DNA of 64,000 bases from Croceivirga sp009797885 (GTDB lineage Bacteria > Bacteroidota > Bacteroidia > Flavobacteriales > Flavobacteriaceae), in NCBI GenBank assembly GCA_045866215.1, contig AP035880.1, positions 3,286,001 to 3,350,000 of the forward strand. Reading direction: 5' to 3'. A program made the position numbers and the translations under genes. Under the pieces are notes generated by a model. The model did no database searches. It was not told the DNA's origin and saw nothing but the letters and a program-made list of their open reading frames with translations. Shown one piece after another: positions 1 to 8,962 of the stretch (position 1 is its first letter; every line of letters begins with the position of its first letter).

Positions 1-1
1 A

Positions 2-955
2 CCTGCATATTTATATGGACTGGGAGCCTTGGGTGTTCCTGATAGTGCCTTTATCCTAGGCAAAGGATTGGACTTTATTGTCCCTGCCGTGATTATTTTG
101 GTCACAGGTTGTGTATTTGCGATGTGGTTGGGGGAGAAGATTACGGATAAGGGAATTGGAAACGGTATCTCCCTTTTGATTATGATAGGGATTATTGCTA
201 CCATGCCACAATCCTTTGTTCAGGAATTCATTTCAAGAACCACCAACAATACGGGTGGATTGATGTTCATGTTGATTGAAATCATTATTTGGTTCCTGGT
301 GATTTTGGCCAGTGTACTTTTGGTCATGGCCATTCGTCAGATTCCCGTTCAGTACGCAAGACGAAGTGCATCTGGAGGATATGAGAAGAATATCATGGGT
401 TCACGTCAGTATATCCCATTAAAATTGAATGCTTCCGGTGTAATGCCCATTATTTTTGCCCAAGCCATTATGTTTGCTCCAAGTTTAATTGGACGTACGT
501 TCAACAATACCGCTGTTGGCCAGTGGATGGAAGTACAGTTTGCAGATATATTTGGTCTTTGGTACAATGTGCTTTTTGCCGTGCTGATTATCATTTTTAC
601 CTACTTCTATACAGCGATTACCGTGCCCACGAATAAAATGGCAGATGATCTAAAGCGAAGTGGTGGTTTTATTCCAGGTATTCGCCCAGGTAAGGAGACT
701 GCGGATTTCCTGGATAAGATAATGTCATTGATCACGTTCCCAGGTTCAGTATTCTTGGCCTTATTGGCCGTATTGCCTGCGGTAGTTGTAAAACTAATGG
801 ATGTACAGGCAGGATGGGCATTGTTTTACGGAGGTACATCATTACTGATCATGGTAGGTGTGGCCATAGATACTGTTCAACAAGTGAATTCCTATTTATT
901 GAACAGGCATTATGATGGCTTAATGAAAACCGGTAAAAACAGAAAAGTAGCATAA
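2..955 (+). CDS. secY: Protein translocase subunit SecY, 5'-truncated by window edge
   Basis: SecY is the channel subunit of the inner-membrane Sec translocon. The reading frame is open from base 2, so the true start lies outside the window and about the last 317 residues are present. Several hydrophobic membrane segments are visible, together with the family motif GEKITDKGIGNGISL and the cytoplasmic loop with RRSASGGYEKN. The internal TTG at 29 is not a real start, because SecY-like sequence (PAYLYGLGALG) continues upstream of it. The stop codon lies one base before the infA start, consistent with one operon running on to rplQ. Confidence 0.95.
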   Translation, partial: PAYLYGLGALGVPDSAFILGKGLDFIVPAVIILVTGCVFAMWLGEKITDKGIGNGISLLIMIGIIATMPQSFVQEFISRTTNNTGGLMFMLIEIIIWFLVILASVLLVMAIRQIPVQYARRSASGGYEKNIMGSRQYIPLKLNASGVMPIIFAQAIMFAPSLIGRTFNNTAVGQWMEVQFADIFGLWYNVLFAVLIIIFTYFYTAITVPTNKMADDLKRSGGFIPGIRPGKETADFLDKIMSLITFPGSVFLALLAVLPAVVVKLMDVQAGWALFYGGTSLLIMVGVAIDTVQQVNSYLLNRHYDGLMKTGKNRKVA

Positions 956-956
956 C

Positions 957-1172
957 ATGGCAAAACAACCGGCCATAGAGCAAGACGGGAGTATCATTGA
1001 GGCATTGTCCAATGCAATGTTTCGAGTGGAATTGGAAAACGGGCATATCGTTACGGCCCATATTTCGGGTAAGATGCGTATGCATTACATCAAATTATTG
1101 CCTGGAGATAAGGTGAAATTGGAGATGAGTCCGTACGATTTGACCAAAGCAAGAATTACGTACAGATATTAA
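957..1172 (+). CDS. infA: Translation initiation factor IF-1
   Basis: IF-1 binds the A site of the 30S subunit during translation initiation. The 71-residue length and single S1-like OB fold are standard. The segment reading NAMFRVELENGHIVTAHISGKMR is typical of the family, as is the C-terminal SPYDLTKARITYRY. It follows secY by one base and precedes rpmJ by 12 bases, the usual order in bacterial ribosomal operons. Nothing unusual was seen. Confidence 0.97.
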   Translation: MAKQPAIEQDGSIIEALSNAMFRVELENGHIVTAHISGKMRMHYIKLLPGDKVKLEMSPYDLTKARITYRY

Positions 1173-1184
1173 GAAACTTTAGAA

Positions 1185-1301
1185 ATGAAAGTTAGGGCAT
1201 CAATTAAGAAGAGAAGTGCAGACTGCAAAATTGTTCGCAGAAAAGGCAGGCTGTATGTAATCAACAAAAAGAATCCTAGATTTAAACAAAGACAAGGATA
1301 A
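1185..1301 (+). CDS. rpmJ: 50S ribosomal protein L36
   Basis: This is a 38-residue protein. It begins MKVRASIKKRSADCKIVRRK and ends NPRFKQRQG, the conserved L36 pattern, with a single remaining cysteine (C14) in place of the full zinc-binding Cys set, i.e. a C-minus-like form. The position between infA and rpsM supports the call. The next 100 bases before rpsM hold only direct AACTAA-type repeats and no gene. Confidence 0.95.
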   Translation: MKVRASIKKRSADCKIVRRKGRLYVINKKNPRFKQRQG

Positions 1302-1401
1302 AAGTAGATGTTGGAAGTTAGGGCTTTGGACGTTGGAGGAAAAAGTAATGGCTTTTTCAATCACACCAATAACTAATAACTAACCACTAATAAGTGATAA
1401 T

Positions 1402-1776
1402 ATGGCAAGAATTGCAGGTGTTGATATACCAAAACAAAAAAGGGGTGCAATTGCACTGACCTACATCTATGGCATCGGTAAAAGTCGTGCCCAGGAGATT
1501 TTGGGGAAGGCTGGTGTTGATGAAGATATCAAGGTTTCCGAGTGGAATGATGACCAAATCGGTAAGATTCGTGAAGCCGTAGGGGAGTATACCATTGAAG
1601 GGGAACTACGCTCAGAAACACAATTGAACATTAAACGATTAATGGATATTGGATGTTTCCGTGGAATCCGTCATAGATCGGGCTTACCGCTGCGTGGCCA
1701 ACGTACCAAAAACAATTCTAGGACGAGAAAAGGAAAACGTAAAACGGTTGCCAACAAGAAAAAGGCAACTAAATAA
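1402..1776 (+). CDS. rpsM: 30S ribosomal protein S13
   Basis: S13 is a 124-residue head protein of the 30S subunit that contacts the P-site tRNA and S19. It starts MARIAGVDIPKQKRGAIALT and contains GIGKSRAQEIL and RHRSGLPLRGQRTKNNSRTRKG, followed by a lysine-rich tail. Length and sequence are ordinary. It is separated from rpmJ and rpsK by unusually long gaps for a ribosomal operon (100 and 127 bp); the second gap holds a small hairpin. Confidence 0.97.
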   Translation: MARIAGVDIPKQKRGAIALTYIYGIGKSRAQEILGKAGVDEDIKVSEWNDDQIGKIREAVGEYTIEGELRSETQLNIKRLMDIGCFRGIRHRSGLPLRGQRTKNNSRTRKGKRKTVANKKKATK

Positions 1777-1863
1777 TAAATAGATCAATAGTCATTAGTG
1801 GTTGTTTGTTGGATGAATCTGTTTGAAAGGGAAATAGTTAGGATTTCAACAACGATACACTAA

Positions 1864-1885
1864 CCTGTCTCGCCAACCAGGCAGG
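1864..1885. repeat. Small REP-like hairpin in the rpsM-rpsK spacer
   Basis: CCTGTCT (1864-1870) and AGGCAGG (1879-1885) pair through seven positions with one G-T wobble around an 8-base loop. It is more GC-rich than the surrounding spacer. No T-run follows, so it is unlikely to be a terminator. Confidence 0.4.
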
Positions 1886-1903
1886 CAGCTATAAATTAAA
1901 AGA

Positions 1904-2296
1904 ATGGCAAAAGCAAGTACTAAAACTGCAAAAAAGCGAAAAGTTATTGTTGATGCTACTGGGGAAGCCCATATTGTAGCATCGTTCAATAACATCATTA
2001 TTTCTTTGACCAATAAGAAAGGTGATGTGATTTCCTGGTCTTCTGCGGGAAAGATGGGCTTCCGTGGTTCCAAGAAAAACACACCTTACGCTGCTCAGGT
2101 AGCTGCTGAAGAGTGTGCAAAGGTTGCGCATGAAGCAGGTCTTAGAAAAGTAAAGGTTTTCGTGAAAGGCCCGGGAAATGGAAGGGAATCCGCAATTCGT
2201 ACAATTCACAATTCGGGAATTGAAGTAACTGAAATTGTGGATGTTACCCCACTACCGCACAACGGTTGCAGACCTCCAAAAAGAAGAAGAGTTTAA
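1904..2296 (+). CDS. rpsK: 30S ribosomal protein S11
   Basis: S11 is a 130-residue platform protein of the 30S subunit. The core reading HIVASFNNIIISLTNKKGDV and the C-terminal DVTPLPHNGCRPPKRRRV are family signatures. It lies between rpsM and rpsD in the conserved alpha-operon order. The ATG is preceded by an A-rich leader without a clear Shine-Dalgarno sequence, which is normal in Bacteroidota. Confidence 0.97.
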   Translation: MAKASTKTAKKRKVIVDATGEAHIVASFNNIIISLTNKKGDVISWSSAGKMGFRGSKKNTPYAAQVAAEECAKVAHEAGLRKVKVFVKGPGNGRESAIRTIHNSGIEVTEIVDVTPLPHNGCRPPKRRRV

Positions 2297-2392
2297 TTAG
2301 TATAATCCTGAAAAGGATTTTCATCTGAAGGTGCATCAAGATTATCGAAGGATAAGCCTTAATTCATAATCGCACATTCAAAAATTTAGAAA

Positions 2393-2998
2393 ATGGCAAG
2401 ATATACAGGACCAAAATCAAAAATCGCCCGTAAGTTTGGAGAGGCGATTTTCGGCGATGATAAATCGTTCGAAAAAAAGAATTACCCTCCGGGAATGCAC
2501 GGAAACAACCGTCGTCGCGGAAAAAAATCAGAATACGCCATTCAGTTGGCAGAAAAACAGAAAGCAAAATATACCTACGGTATTTTGGAGCGTCAGTTTA
2601 GAAATCTCTTTAGTGAGGCCAAAAGACGCGAAGGAGTAACGGGTGAGGTACTTTTGCAGCTCTGTGAATCCCGTTTGGATAATGTCGTGTACCGTATGGG
2701 TATTGCCCCTTCCAGAAGGGGTGCCCGTCAGTTGGTATCCCATAGGCACATAACAGTAAATGGTGGTGTGGTCAACATTCCATCATATTCCCTAAGACCG
2801 GGAGATGTAATTGGTGTACGGGAAAAATCGAAGTCAGTTCAAGCCATCAATGATTCACTTTCGAATAACAGCAGTGTATATGAGTGGATTACCTGGAACG
2901 GTGATAAAAAGGAAGGAACATTCGTTACCGTACCTGAAAGGCTTCAAATTCCTGAAAACATCAAGGAACAACTAATCGTCGAGTTATACTCAAAATAA
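2393..2998 (+). CDS. rpsD: 30S ribosomal protein S4
   Basis: S4 (201 residues) nucleates 30S assembly and in many bacteria also acts as a translational repressor of its own operon. It starts MARYTGPKSKIARKFGEAIFG. The S4 RNA-binding domain near residues 90-155 includes ESRLDNVVYRMG and SRRGARQLVSHRHI. The protein ends IVELYSK. The order S13-S11-S4-alpha is the classical alpha operon; I did not identify an S4-binding leader structure. Confidence 0.97.
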   Translation: MARYTGPKSKIARKFGEAIFGDDKSFEKKNYPPGMHGNNRRRGKKSEYAIQLAEKQKAKYTYGILERQFRNLFSEAKRREGVTGEVLLQLCESRLDNVVYRMGIAPSRRGARQLVSHRHITVNGGVVNIPSYSLRPGDVIGVREKSKSVQAINDSLSNNSSVYEWITWNGDKKEGTFVTVPERLQIPENIKEQLIVELYSK

Positions 2999-3016
2999 AA
3001 CCACATTCATCCTATT

Positions 3017-4009
3017 ATGGCATTACTTAATTTTCAGAAGCCCGATAAAGTTATAATGATCGATTCAACGGATTTCGAAGGGAAATTCGAATTTCGCCCT
3101 TTGGAGCCTGGTTATGGATTGACTGTCGGGAACGCCTTGCGCAGGGTATTGCTTTCCTCTTTGGAAGGCTTTGCGATCACTTCGGTTAGAATCGATGGTG
3201 TGGAGCACGAGTTCTCTGTAATCCCTGGGGTTGTAGAGGATGTTACCGAAATGATCCTGAACTTAAAACAAGTTCGCTTTAAAAGACAGATTGATGACGT
3301 TGAAAGTGAAACGGTATCCATTTCAGTGAGTGGAAAAGAACAGATGACCGCTGGGGATTTCCAAAAATTTATCTCAGGATACCAGGTATTGAATCCAGAT
3401 TTGGTGATCTGTAACATGGACCCAAAGGTTTCCGTGAATATGGAAATCATTATTGAAAAAGGCAGGGGTTATGTCCCTGCGGAGGAAAACAAGAAATCCA
3501 ATGCCCCTCTGGGGACCATTGCCGTCGATTCTGTATTTACACCGATCAAGAATGTAAAGTATAGCATTGAAAACTATAGGGTAGAACAGAAGACGGATTA
3601 CGAAAAATTGGTTTTCGAGATTGTTAGTGATGGTTCCATACATCCTAAAGATGCCTTGACGGAAGCTGCCAAGGTTTTGATCCATCACTTTATGTTGTTC
3701 TCCGATGAGCGTATTACGCTTGAAGCTGATGAAATTGCTCAAACGGAAACTTATGATGAGGAATCACTGCACATGCGTCAGTTACTGAAGACCAAATTGG
3801 TGGATATGGACCTTTCGGTCCGTGCCTTGAACTGTTTAAAGGCAGCTGAGGTAGATACCTTGGGGGATTTGGTTTCCTTCAACAAGAATGATTTAATGAA
3901 GTTTAGAAACTTTGGTAAAAAATCCTTGACAGAACTTGAGGAACTGGTAATCAATAAGGGATTACAATTTGGAATGGATTTGACCAAATACAAATTGGAT
4001 AAGGACTAA
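3017..4009 (+). CDS. rpoA: DNA-directed RNA polymerase subunit alpha
   Basis: The alpha subunit (330 residues) dimerises to start RNA polymerase assembly, and its C-terminal domain contacts UP elements and activators. The N-terminal domain contains PLEPGYGLTVGNALRRVLL. The C-terminal domain, from about residue 245, includes LNCLKAAEVDTLGDLV and NFGKKSLTELEELV. It sits 18 bases after rpsD and 66 bases before rplQ. All regions expected for a full-length subunit are present. Confidence 0.98.
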   Translation: MALLNFQKPDKVIMIDSTDFEGKFEFRPLEPGYGLTVGNALRRVLLSSLEGFAITSVRIDGVEHEFSVIPGVVEDVTEMILNLKQVRFKRQIDDVESETVSISVSGKEQMTAGDFQKFISGYQVLNPDLVICNMDPKVSVNMEIIIEKGRGYVPAEENKKSNAPLGTIAVDSVFTPIKNVKYSIENYRVEQKTDYEKLVFEIVSDGSIHPKDALTEAAKVLIHHFMLFSDERITLEADEIAQTETYDEESLHMRQLLKTKLVDMDLSVRALNCLKAAEVDTLGDLVSFNKNDLMKFRNFGKKSLTELEELVINKGLQFGMDLTKYKLDKD

Positions 4010-4075
4010 TAATCATATTTTGCTCTCCCAATAAGTAGCATTGGGATTTGGTAGCAAGATGATAACAGAGTAAAG

Positions 4076-4585
4076 ATGAGACACGGAAAAAAATTCAATC
4101 ACCTGGGGAGAACGGCATCGCACAGAAAAGCAATGTTGGCCAACATGGCCTGTTCCCTAATTGAGCATAAACGGATCAATACTACGGTTGCGAAGGCCAA
4201 GGCCCTAAAACAATTTGTGGAACCATTGATCACGAAGGCCAAAACGGAGAACAACCAGACCACGGAGAAGGGCATGCACAATAGAAGGATAGTTTTCAAG
4301 AACCTTCGAAGCAAATATGCCATTACGGAATTGTTTGGTACAGTTGCTGAAAAAGTGGGCGATAGGCCTGGAGGATACACCCGAATCATTAAGTTGGGTA
4401 ACCGTTTGGGGGATAATGCCGATATGGCAATGATCGAGCTGGTAGATTTTAATGAAACCTACAATGCCGGTAAGCCCAAAAAGAAATCCACCAGAAGAAG
4501 TAGAAGGGGAAAAGGTAAGGCTGCAGCAGGTGTCGCCGCGCCAGTTTCGGAAACCACTACAACAGTTGACGATTCTGAAGAATAA
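4076..4585 (+). CDS. rplQ: 50S ribosomal protein L17 with C-terminal extension
   Basis: The core starts MRHGKKFNHLGRTASHRKAM, the L17 signature. At 169 residues it is longer than the roughly 120-residue proteobacterial form. The extra C-terminal 45 or so residues form a basic stretch (KKKSTRRSRRGKGK), then an Ala/Thr-rich and finally acidic tail. Such tails occur in Bacteroidota L17 proteins. It is the last gene of the ribosomal operon and is followed at once by a strong terminator. Confidence 0.96.
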   Translation: MRHGKKFNHLGRTASHRKAMLANMACSLIEHKRINTTVAKAKALKQFVEPLITKAKTENNQTTEKGMHNRRIVFKNLRSKYAITELFGTVAEKVGDRPGGYTRIIKLGNRLGDNADMAMIELVDFNETYNAGKPKKKSTRRSRRGKGKAAAGVAAPVSETTTTVDDSEE

Positions 4586-4615
4586 ACAAATGTTGATTAT
4601 TCATTGAAAAATAGC

Positions 4616-4647
4616 AAAAAGGATACGTGAGAACGTATCCTTTTTTT
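4616..4647 (+). terminator. Intrinsic terminator after rplQ
   Basis: GGATACGT (4621-4628) pairs perfectly with ACGTATCC (4633-4640) around a GAGA tetraloop (4629-4632), flanked by an A-run and followed by seven T. It closes the ribosomal/rpoA operon before carA. Confidence 0.9.
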
Positions 4648-4679
4648 ATGTTGTTTTGTGAAATTTTGATTAGTAAAAC

Positions 4680-5792
4680 ATGAAATATCAAAAACGAAAA
4701 AAGGCACTGGTACTTCTGGAGGATGGTACCATTTTTTATGGTAAAGCGGTTGGTGACAAAGAAGGAACGGCATTTGGGGAAGTGTGTTTCAATACGGGGA
4801 TGACAGGATATCAGGAGATTTTTACGGACCCTTCCTATTATGGTCAGATAATGGTTGCTACAAATGCCCATATCGGAAATTATGGAACAAATGCCGATGA
4901 AGTGGAATCGGACTCCATTAAGATAGCGGGGTTGATTGTCAAGAATTTCAGCTATGAATATTCCCGACCAGATGCGGACAAAAGCCTTTTGGATTTTTTG
5001 AACGATAACAAACTATTTGCCATTTCGGATGTGGATACCCGGGCATTGGTGAGCTATATCCGGGACAATGGCGCCATGAATGCCGTAATTTCCACACGTG
5101 TTGATGAAATAGGGGCCTTGAAAGCGGAATTGAAAAAAGTGCCAAGCATGGAAGGTTTGGAATTGGTTTCCAAGGTCTCCACCAAGAAAGCCTACTATTT
5201 TGGAAAGGAAGATGCCAAGTTCAAGATTTCCGCTTTGGATATCGGTATTAAAAAGAACATCCTCAGAAACCTGGCAAAGCGGGGCGCTTATATAAAGGTG
5301 TTTCCCTATGACGCCTCCATTGAGGAAATGACGGAATGGGAGCCGGATGGGTATTTCATTTCCAATGGTCCCGGTGATCCGGAGCCCCTTACCAAATCCA
5401 TTGAGACCACAAAACAGATATTGAAGACAAACAAACCCTTGTTTGGCATTTGTTTGGGACACCAGGTTTTGGCACTGGCCAATGGGGTATCCACCTACAA
5501 AATGCACCATGGTCATCGAGGAATCAATCACCCTATTCTTAATTTAATGACAGGGAAGGGGGAGATTACATCGCAAAACCACGGATTTTCGGTAAATCGC
5601 GAAGAAACGGAGGCCAATCCCAATCTGGAGATCACCCATACCCATTTAAATGATGGAACGGTAGCTGGAATCAAAATGAAGTACAAAAACGTGTTCTCGG
5701 TCCAATACCATCCGGAGGCCAGTCCTGGACCCCATGATGCGGAATACCTTTTTGACCAGTTTTTTGAAGCTATACAAGCAAGTCAGAACTAA
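4680..5792 (+). CDS. carA: Carbamoyl-phosphate synthase small (glutaminase) subunit
   Basis: CarA hydrolyses glutamine and channels ammonia to CarB for carbamoyl phosphate, the precursor of arginine and pyrimidines. The N-terminal CPSase small-chain domain contains EVCFNTGMTGYQEIFTDPSY. The C-terminal class I glutamine amidotransferase domain has the nucleophile in LFGICLGHQ (Cys258) and the His/Glu of YHPEASPGP (His344, Glu346). Length (370 residues) is normal. carB is not in the window. The gene stands alone between a terminator and eno. Confidence 0.96.
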   Translation: MKYQKRKKALVLLEDGTIFYGKAVGDKEGTAFGEVCFNTGMTGYQEIFTDPSYYGQIMVATNAHIGNYGTNADEVESDSIKIAGLIVKNFSYEYSRPDADKSLLDFLNDNKLFAISDVDTRALVSYIRDNGAMNAVISTRVDEIGALKAELKKVPSMEGLELVSKVSTKKAYYFGKEDAKFKISALDIGIKKNILRNLAKRGAYIKVFPYDASIEEMTEWEPDGYFISNGPGDPEPLTKSIETTKQILKTNKPLFGICLGHQVLALANGVSTYKMHHGHRGINHPILNLMTGKGEITSQNHGFSVNREETEANPNLEITHTHLNDGTVAGIKMKYKNVFSVQYHPEASPGPHDAEYLFDQFFEAIQASQN

Positions 5793-5867
5793 AACGTTAT
5801 AGTTGATTTTCTTTTTATTATCATGATTTTATGACGTTTATCATACATCATAAACTCGGGGCTTTTG

Positions 5868-5875
5868 TATTTTCG
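5868..5875 (+). promoter_or_regulatory. Possible eno promoter -7 element
   Basis: TATTTTCG matches the Bacteroidota -7 consensus TAnnTTTG at seven of eight positions and lies 33 bases before the eno ATG. No convincing TTG -33 element was found at the usual distance, so support is weak. Confidence 0.35.
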
Positions 5876-5908
5876 TGCCTATAATTTTCAACCTTAAAAA
5901 CAGACATT

Positions 5909-7201
5909 ATGAGCATTATCGTTAATATTCATGCAAGACAGATTTTGGACTCCCGGGGAAACCCCACCGTAGAGGTCGATGTGGTAACGGAAAATGGCGT
6001 TTTGGGTCGTGCGGCAGTTCCTTCAGGAGCTTCAACAGGAGAGCATGAGGCAGTGGAATTACGCGATGGTGGTGACTCCTTTATGGGCAAAGGTGTTGGG
6101 AAGGCCGTGAACAACGTAAACACTATTTTGGCCGAGGAATTGGTAGGAACATCTGTTTTTGAGCAGAACTATATCGATCATAGAATGATCGAACTGGATG
6201 GTACTCCCAACAAATCCAAATTGGGGGCGAACGCCATTCTTGGTGTTTCCCTGGCCGTTGCCAAAGCTGCGGCGGAAGAATTGGCGATGCCATTGTACCG
6301 TTATGTAGGTGGTGTTAGTGCCAACACACTTCCGGTTCCCATGATGAACATTATAAATGGGGGTTCCCATTCCGACGCACCCATTGCTTTTCAAGAGTTC
6401 ATGATCATGCCCGTAAAGGCAAAGGATTTTAGCCATGCCATGCAAATGGGTACTGAAATCTTCCACAACCTTAAAAAAGTACTGCATGGTAGGGGATTGA
6501 GTACGGCGGTAGGTGATGAAGGTGGTTTTGCCCCAACATTGGACGGAACCGAAGATGCTATTGAGACCATTGCCAAGGCAGTGGAAAATGCAGGATATAA
6601 ATTTGGGGATGAAGTGATGATCGCATTGGACTGTGCTTCCGCTGAATTCTATGAGGATGGTAAATATGACTATACCAAGTTTGAAGGGGATAAAGGTGCT
6701 GTGCGGACATCTGCGGAACAAGCGGAGTATTTGGCAGAATTGTGTGCTAAGTACCCCATTATTTCCATTGAGGACGGGATGGACGAGAACGATTGGGATG
6801 GATGGAAATTATTGACCGAAAAAGTGGGAGACAAAGTTCAGTTGGTCGGGGACGATTTATTTGTGACCAATGTGGAGCGATTGTCAAGAGGTATTGAAAA
6901 CGGTATTGGAAATTCCATTTTGATCAAGGTAAACCAAATAGGTTCGTTAACGGAGACCATAGCGGCGGTGAACATGGCAAAAAATGCAGGGTATACTTCC
7001 GTAATGTCCCATCGTTCCGGGGAAACGGAAGACAATACCATTGCCGATCTGGCCGTGGCATTGAACACGGGCCAAATTAAAACAGGTTCGGCCTCAAGGA
7101 GTGATCGTATGGCCAAGTACAATCAATTGCTGAGAATTGAAGAAGAATTGGGAGATGTTGCCTACTATCCACAGGAGAAAGCGTTCAAGGTAAAACGATA
7201 A
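5909..7201 (+). CDS. eno: Enolase
   Basis: Enolase interconverts 2-phosphoglycerate and phosphoenolpyruvate in glycolysis and gluconeogenesis. The 430-residue protein starts with the conserved ARQILDSRGNPTVEVDV, carries the catalytic-loop ASTGEHEAVELRDG, and has VGDEGGFAPTL, SIEDGMDENDWDGW (Mg2+ ligands) and SHRSGETEDNTIADLAV near the end. It appears monocistronic: a candidate -7 box lies upstream and a strong terminator downstream. Confidence 0.98.
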   Translation: MSIIVNIHARQILDSRGNPTVEVDVVTENGVLGRAAVPSGASTGEHEAVELRDGGDSFMGKGVGKAVNNVNTILAEELVGTSVFEQNYIDHRMIELDGTPNKSKLGANAILGVSLAVAKAAAEELAMPLYRYVGGVSANTLPVPMMNIINGGSHSDAPIAFQEFMIMPVKAKDFSHAMQMGTEIFHNLKKVLHGRGLSTAVGDEGGFAPTLDGTEDAIETIAKAVENAGYKFGDEVMIALDCASAEFYEDGKYDYTKFEGDKGAVRTSAEQAEYLAELCAKYPIISIEDGMDENDWDGWKLLTEKVGDKVQLVGDDLFVTNVERLSRGIENGIGNSILIKVNQIGSLTETIAAVNMAKNAGYTSVMSHRSGETEDNTIADLAVALNTGQIKTGSASRSDRMAKYNQLLRIEEELGDVAYYPQEKAFKVKR

Positions 7202-7218
7202 CAATTATTTAGCATATG

Positions 7219-7252
7219 AAAAGCCTTTCCTTTTTGAGAAAGGCTTTTTTTT
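7219..7252 (+). terminator. Intrinsic terminator after eno
   Basis: AAGCCTTTC and GAAAGGCTT form a 9-bp stem with a short T-rich loop, followed by a T-run through 7252. Confidence 0.88.
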
Positions 7253-7308
7253 GCGCCTTTTATAACGTACCTTAATCCAACTGAACTAAACAAGAATAAC
7301 TCAAAATC

Positions 7309-8844
7309 ATGAAGAATTTCCTTTTTGCGGCCGCTGAGAATGACGCGATTCCGCACTGCAAAGCAGGAGGTATGGGAGACGTCGTCAGGGACGTCCCAAG
7401 GCAAATAGCTGAAAGAAAGGACAAGACCCATGTGGTAGTTCCTTCTTATGGAAGACTGCATCAAAATGGAACCTTTAAGACCCATTTACATTTTAGCCTT
7501 AGGGGGGTTGATTATACCGCCGAGTTGTATGAAGTGGATGGAAAGAAAACAATCGACCTTATCCATCACTATGTTATCCACCATCCCGAAATTGAAGCTG
7601 GCGGTATTGCCCATATTTATCACGATGATCCGGAAGAACCCTTTTTTACGGATTTCATAAAATATACCATTTTCTGCACTGCTGTTGCAGAGGCCATAAA
7701 ACAAGGTGCCTTTGGGGACCTGGATGTGGTTCACCTTCACGATTGGCATTCAAGCTTGCTGCTTTACCTACGTGAATATCACCCGGGCTACAAAACACTC
7801 AAGGATATTCAATTTGTATACAGTATACATAATCTGGCCATTCAGGGAATACGCCCTTTTATGGGTAATTATGCTTCCCTTCAGAATTGGTATCCTGATC
7901 TCCCCATTGATTATCAGAAATTAATGGACTATCGCTATCAGGACTGTATCAATCTCATGGCAGTGGGCATTCGCCTGGCGGATACGGTACATACGGTTTC
8001 CCCTTCGTACAAGCAAGATGTGATGTTGCCCAGTTCCCCACCGGAATTCATTGGTGGTGAAGGGTTGGAGGAGGATTTGAAGGCTGCGGACATTGAAGGA
8101 AGGTTGTTTGGAATTTTGAACGGCTGTAATTACAAAAACATCAATGTAGAGGCCAAAGGGGAGATTTATAGAAATACGGTCAAAGCCCTTTTCCGATGGC
8201 TACAGGATGAGGACAAAAAGTATAAAGCCGATTTTTTGGCCCATACGGGGGAGAAAATCATGCAATTTGTGGGCAATCGTCCAAAGTTCATTGTTTCCAG
8301 CGTGGCCAGATTGACCGAGCAAAAGTTTTATTTCTTCAAAAGATCGCCCGAAGCCTTTGTGGAAATATTGAAAAAATTGGAAAGGGTCCAGGGCATATTC
8401 ATGCTCTTGGGGACCGGTGCACCGGAATATGAAGACCTTTTTAGGGGCATAAGTTATGAGAACAAGAACTTCATATTTACCAACGGCCAATCGGAAAGCC
8501 TGATCGATTCCATGTACCTGGAATCCGATCTTTATTTTATGCCCAGTCTTTTTGAACCCTGTGGGATAAGCCAAATGTTGGCCATGCGCAATGGAAATCC
8601 CTGTTTGGTCCATCATACCGGAGGGTTGATTGATACCGTATCACATATGAAAACCGGTTTTGCCTTTGATGGTAAGACCTACGACGAAAAGATTGAGAAC
8701 ATGCTCAAAGTGTTTGATGAGGCTTTGGATGTGTTTGAAAAGGACAAACCTACTTGGAAAAAGATCCAAACTGCGGCCAAACGCAAGCGATTTACATGGA
8801 AAAAATCGGTGGACAAATACTACGAACAGCTCTATAAGCTATAA
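7309..8844 (+). CDS. Glycogen/starch synthase (GT5 family)
   Basis: The protein (511 residues) resembles glycosyltransferase family 5 glycogen synthases, which extend alpha-1,4-glucan from ADP- or UDP-glucose. The N-terminal KAGGMGDVVRDVPR is the KxGGxGDV substrate-binding motif. HLHDWHSSLL and YSIHNLAIQG follow, and the C-terminal GT-B half contains SLFEPCGISQM near residue 415. No glgC, glgB or glgP is nearby, so it may belong to a dispersed pathway. The first residues (AAAENDAIPHCK) differ from the usual SxExxPFAK of GlgA, as in the divergent Bacteroidota group. Confidence 0.85.
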   Translation: MKNFLFAAAENDAIPHCKAGGMGDVVRDVPRQIAERKDKTHVVVPSYGRLHQNGTFKTHLHFSLRGVDYTAELYEVDGKKTIDLIHHYVIHHPEIEAGGIAHIYHDDPEEPFFTDFIKYTIFCTAVAEAIKQGAFGDLDVVHLHDWHSSLLLYLREYHPGYKTLKDIQFVYSIHNLAIQGIRPFMGNYASLQNWYPDLPIDYQKLMDYRYQDCINLMAVGIRLADTVHTVSPSYKQDVMLPSSPPEFIGGEGLEEDLKAADIEGRLFGILNGCNYKNINVEAKGEIYRNTVKALFRWLQDEDKKYKADFLAHTGEKIMQFVGNRPKFIVSSVARLTEQKFYFFKRSPEAFVEILKKLERVQGIFMLLGTGAPEYEDLFRGISYENKNFIFTNGQSESLIDSMYLESDLYFMPSLFEPCGISQMLAMRNGNPCLVHHTGGLIDTVSHMKTGFAFDGKTYDEKIENMLKVFDEALDVFEKDKPTWKKIQTAAKRKRFTWKKSVDKYYEQLYKL

Positions 8845-8899
8845 GGTTTCTACCATCTTTTCAATATTGTTAATAATAATTCAAATTAATGCGTTTGAA

Positions 8900-8930
8900 T
8901 TGTTAAAACCTTGGCTTTTTCGTAAATTTG
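8900..8930 (+). promoter_or_regulatory. Promoter of citrate synthase gene
   Basis: TTG at 8900-8902 and a perfect -7 element TAAATTTG at 8923-8930 are 20 bases apart, the Bacteroidota arrangement. The predicted start site is about 25 bases before the ATG at 8963. Confidence 0.7.
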
Positions 8931-8962
8931 TGGGCTTTTCAATTATTATTAAAAACACATAA

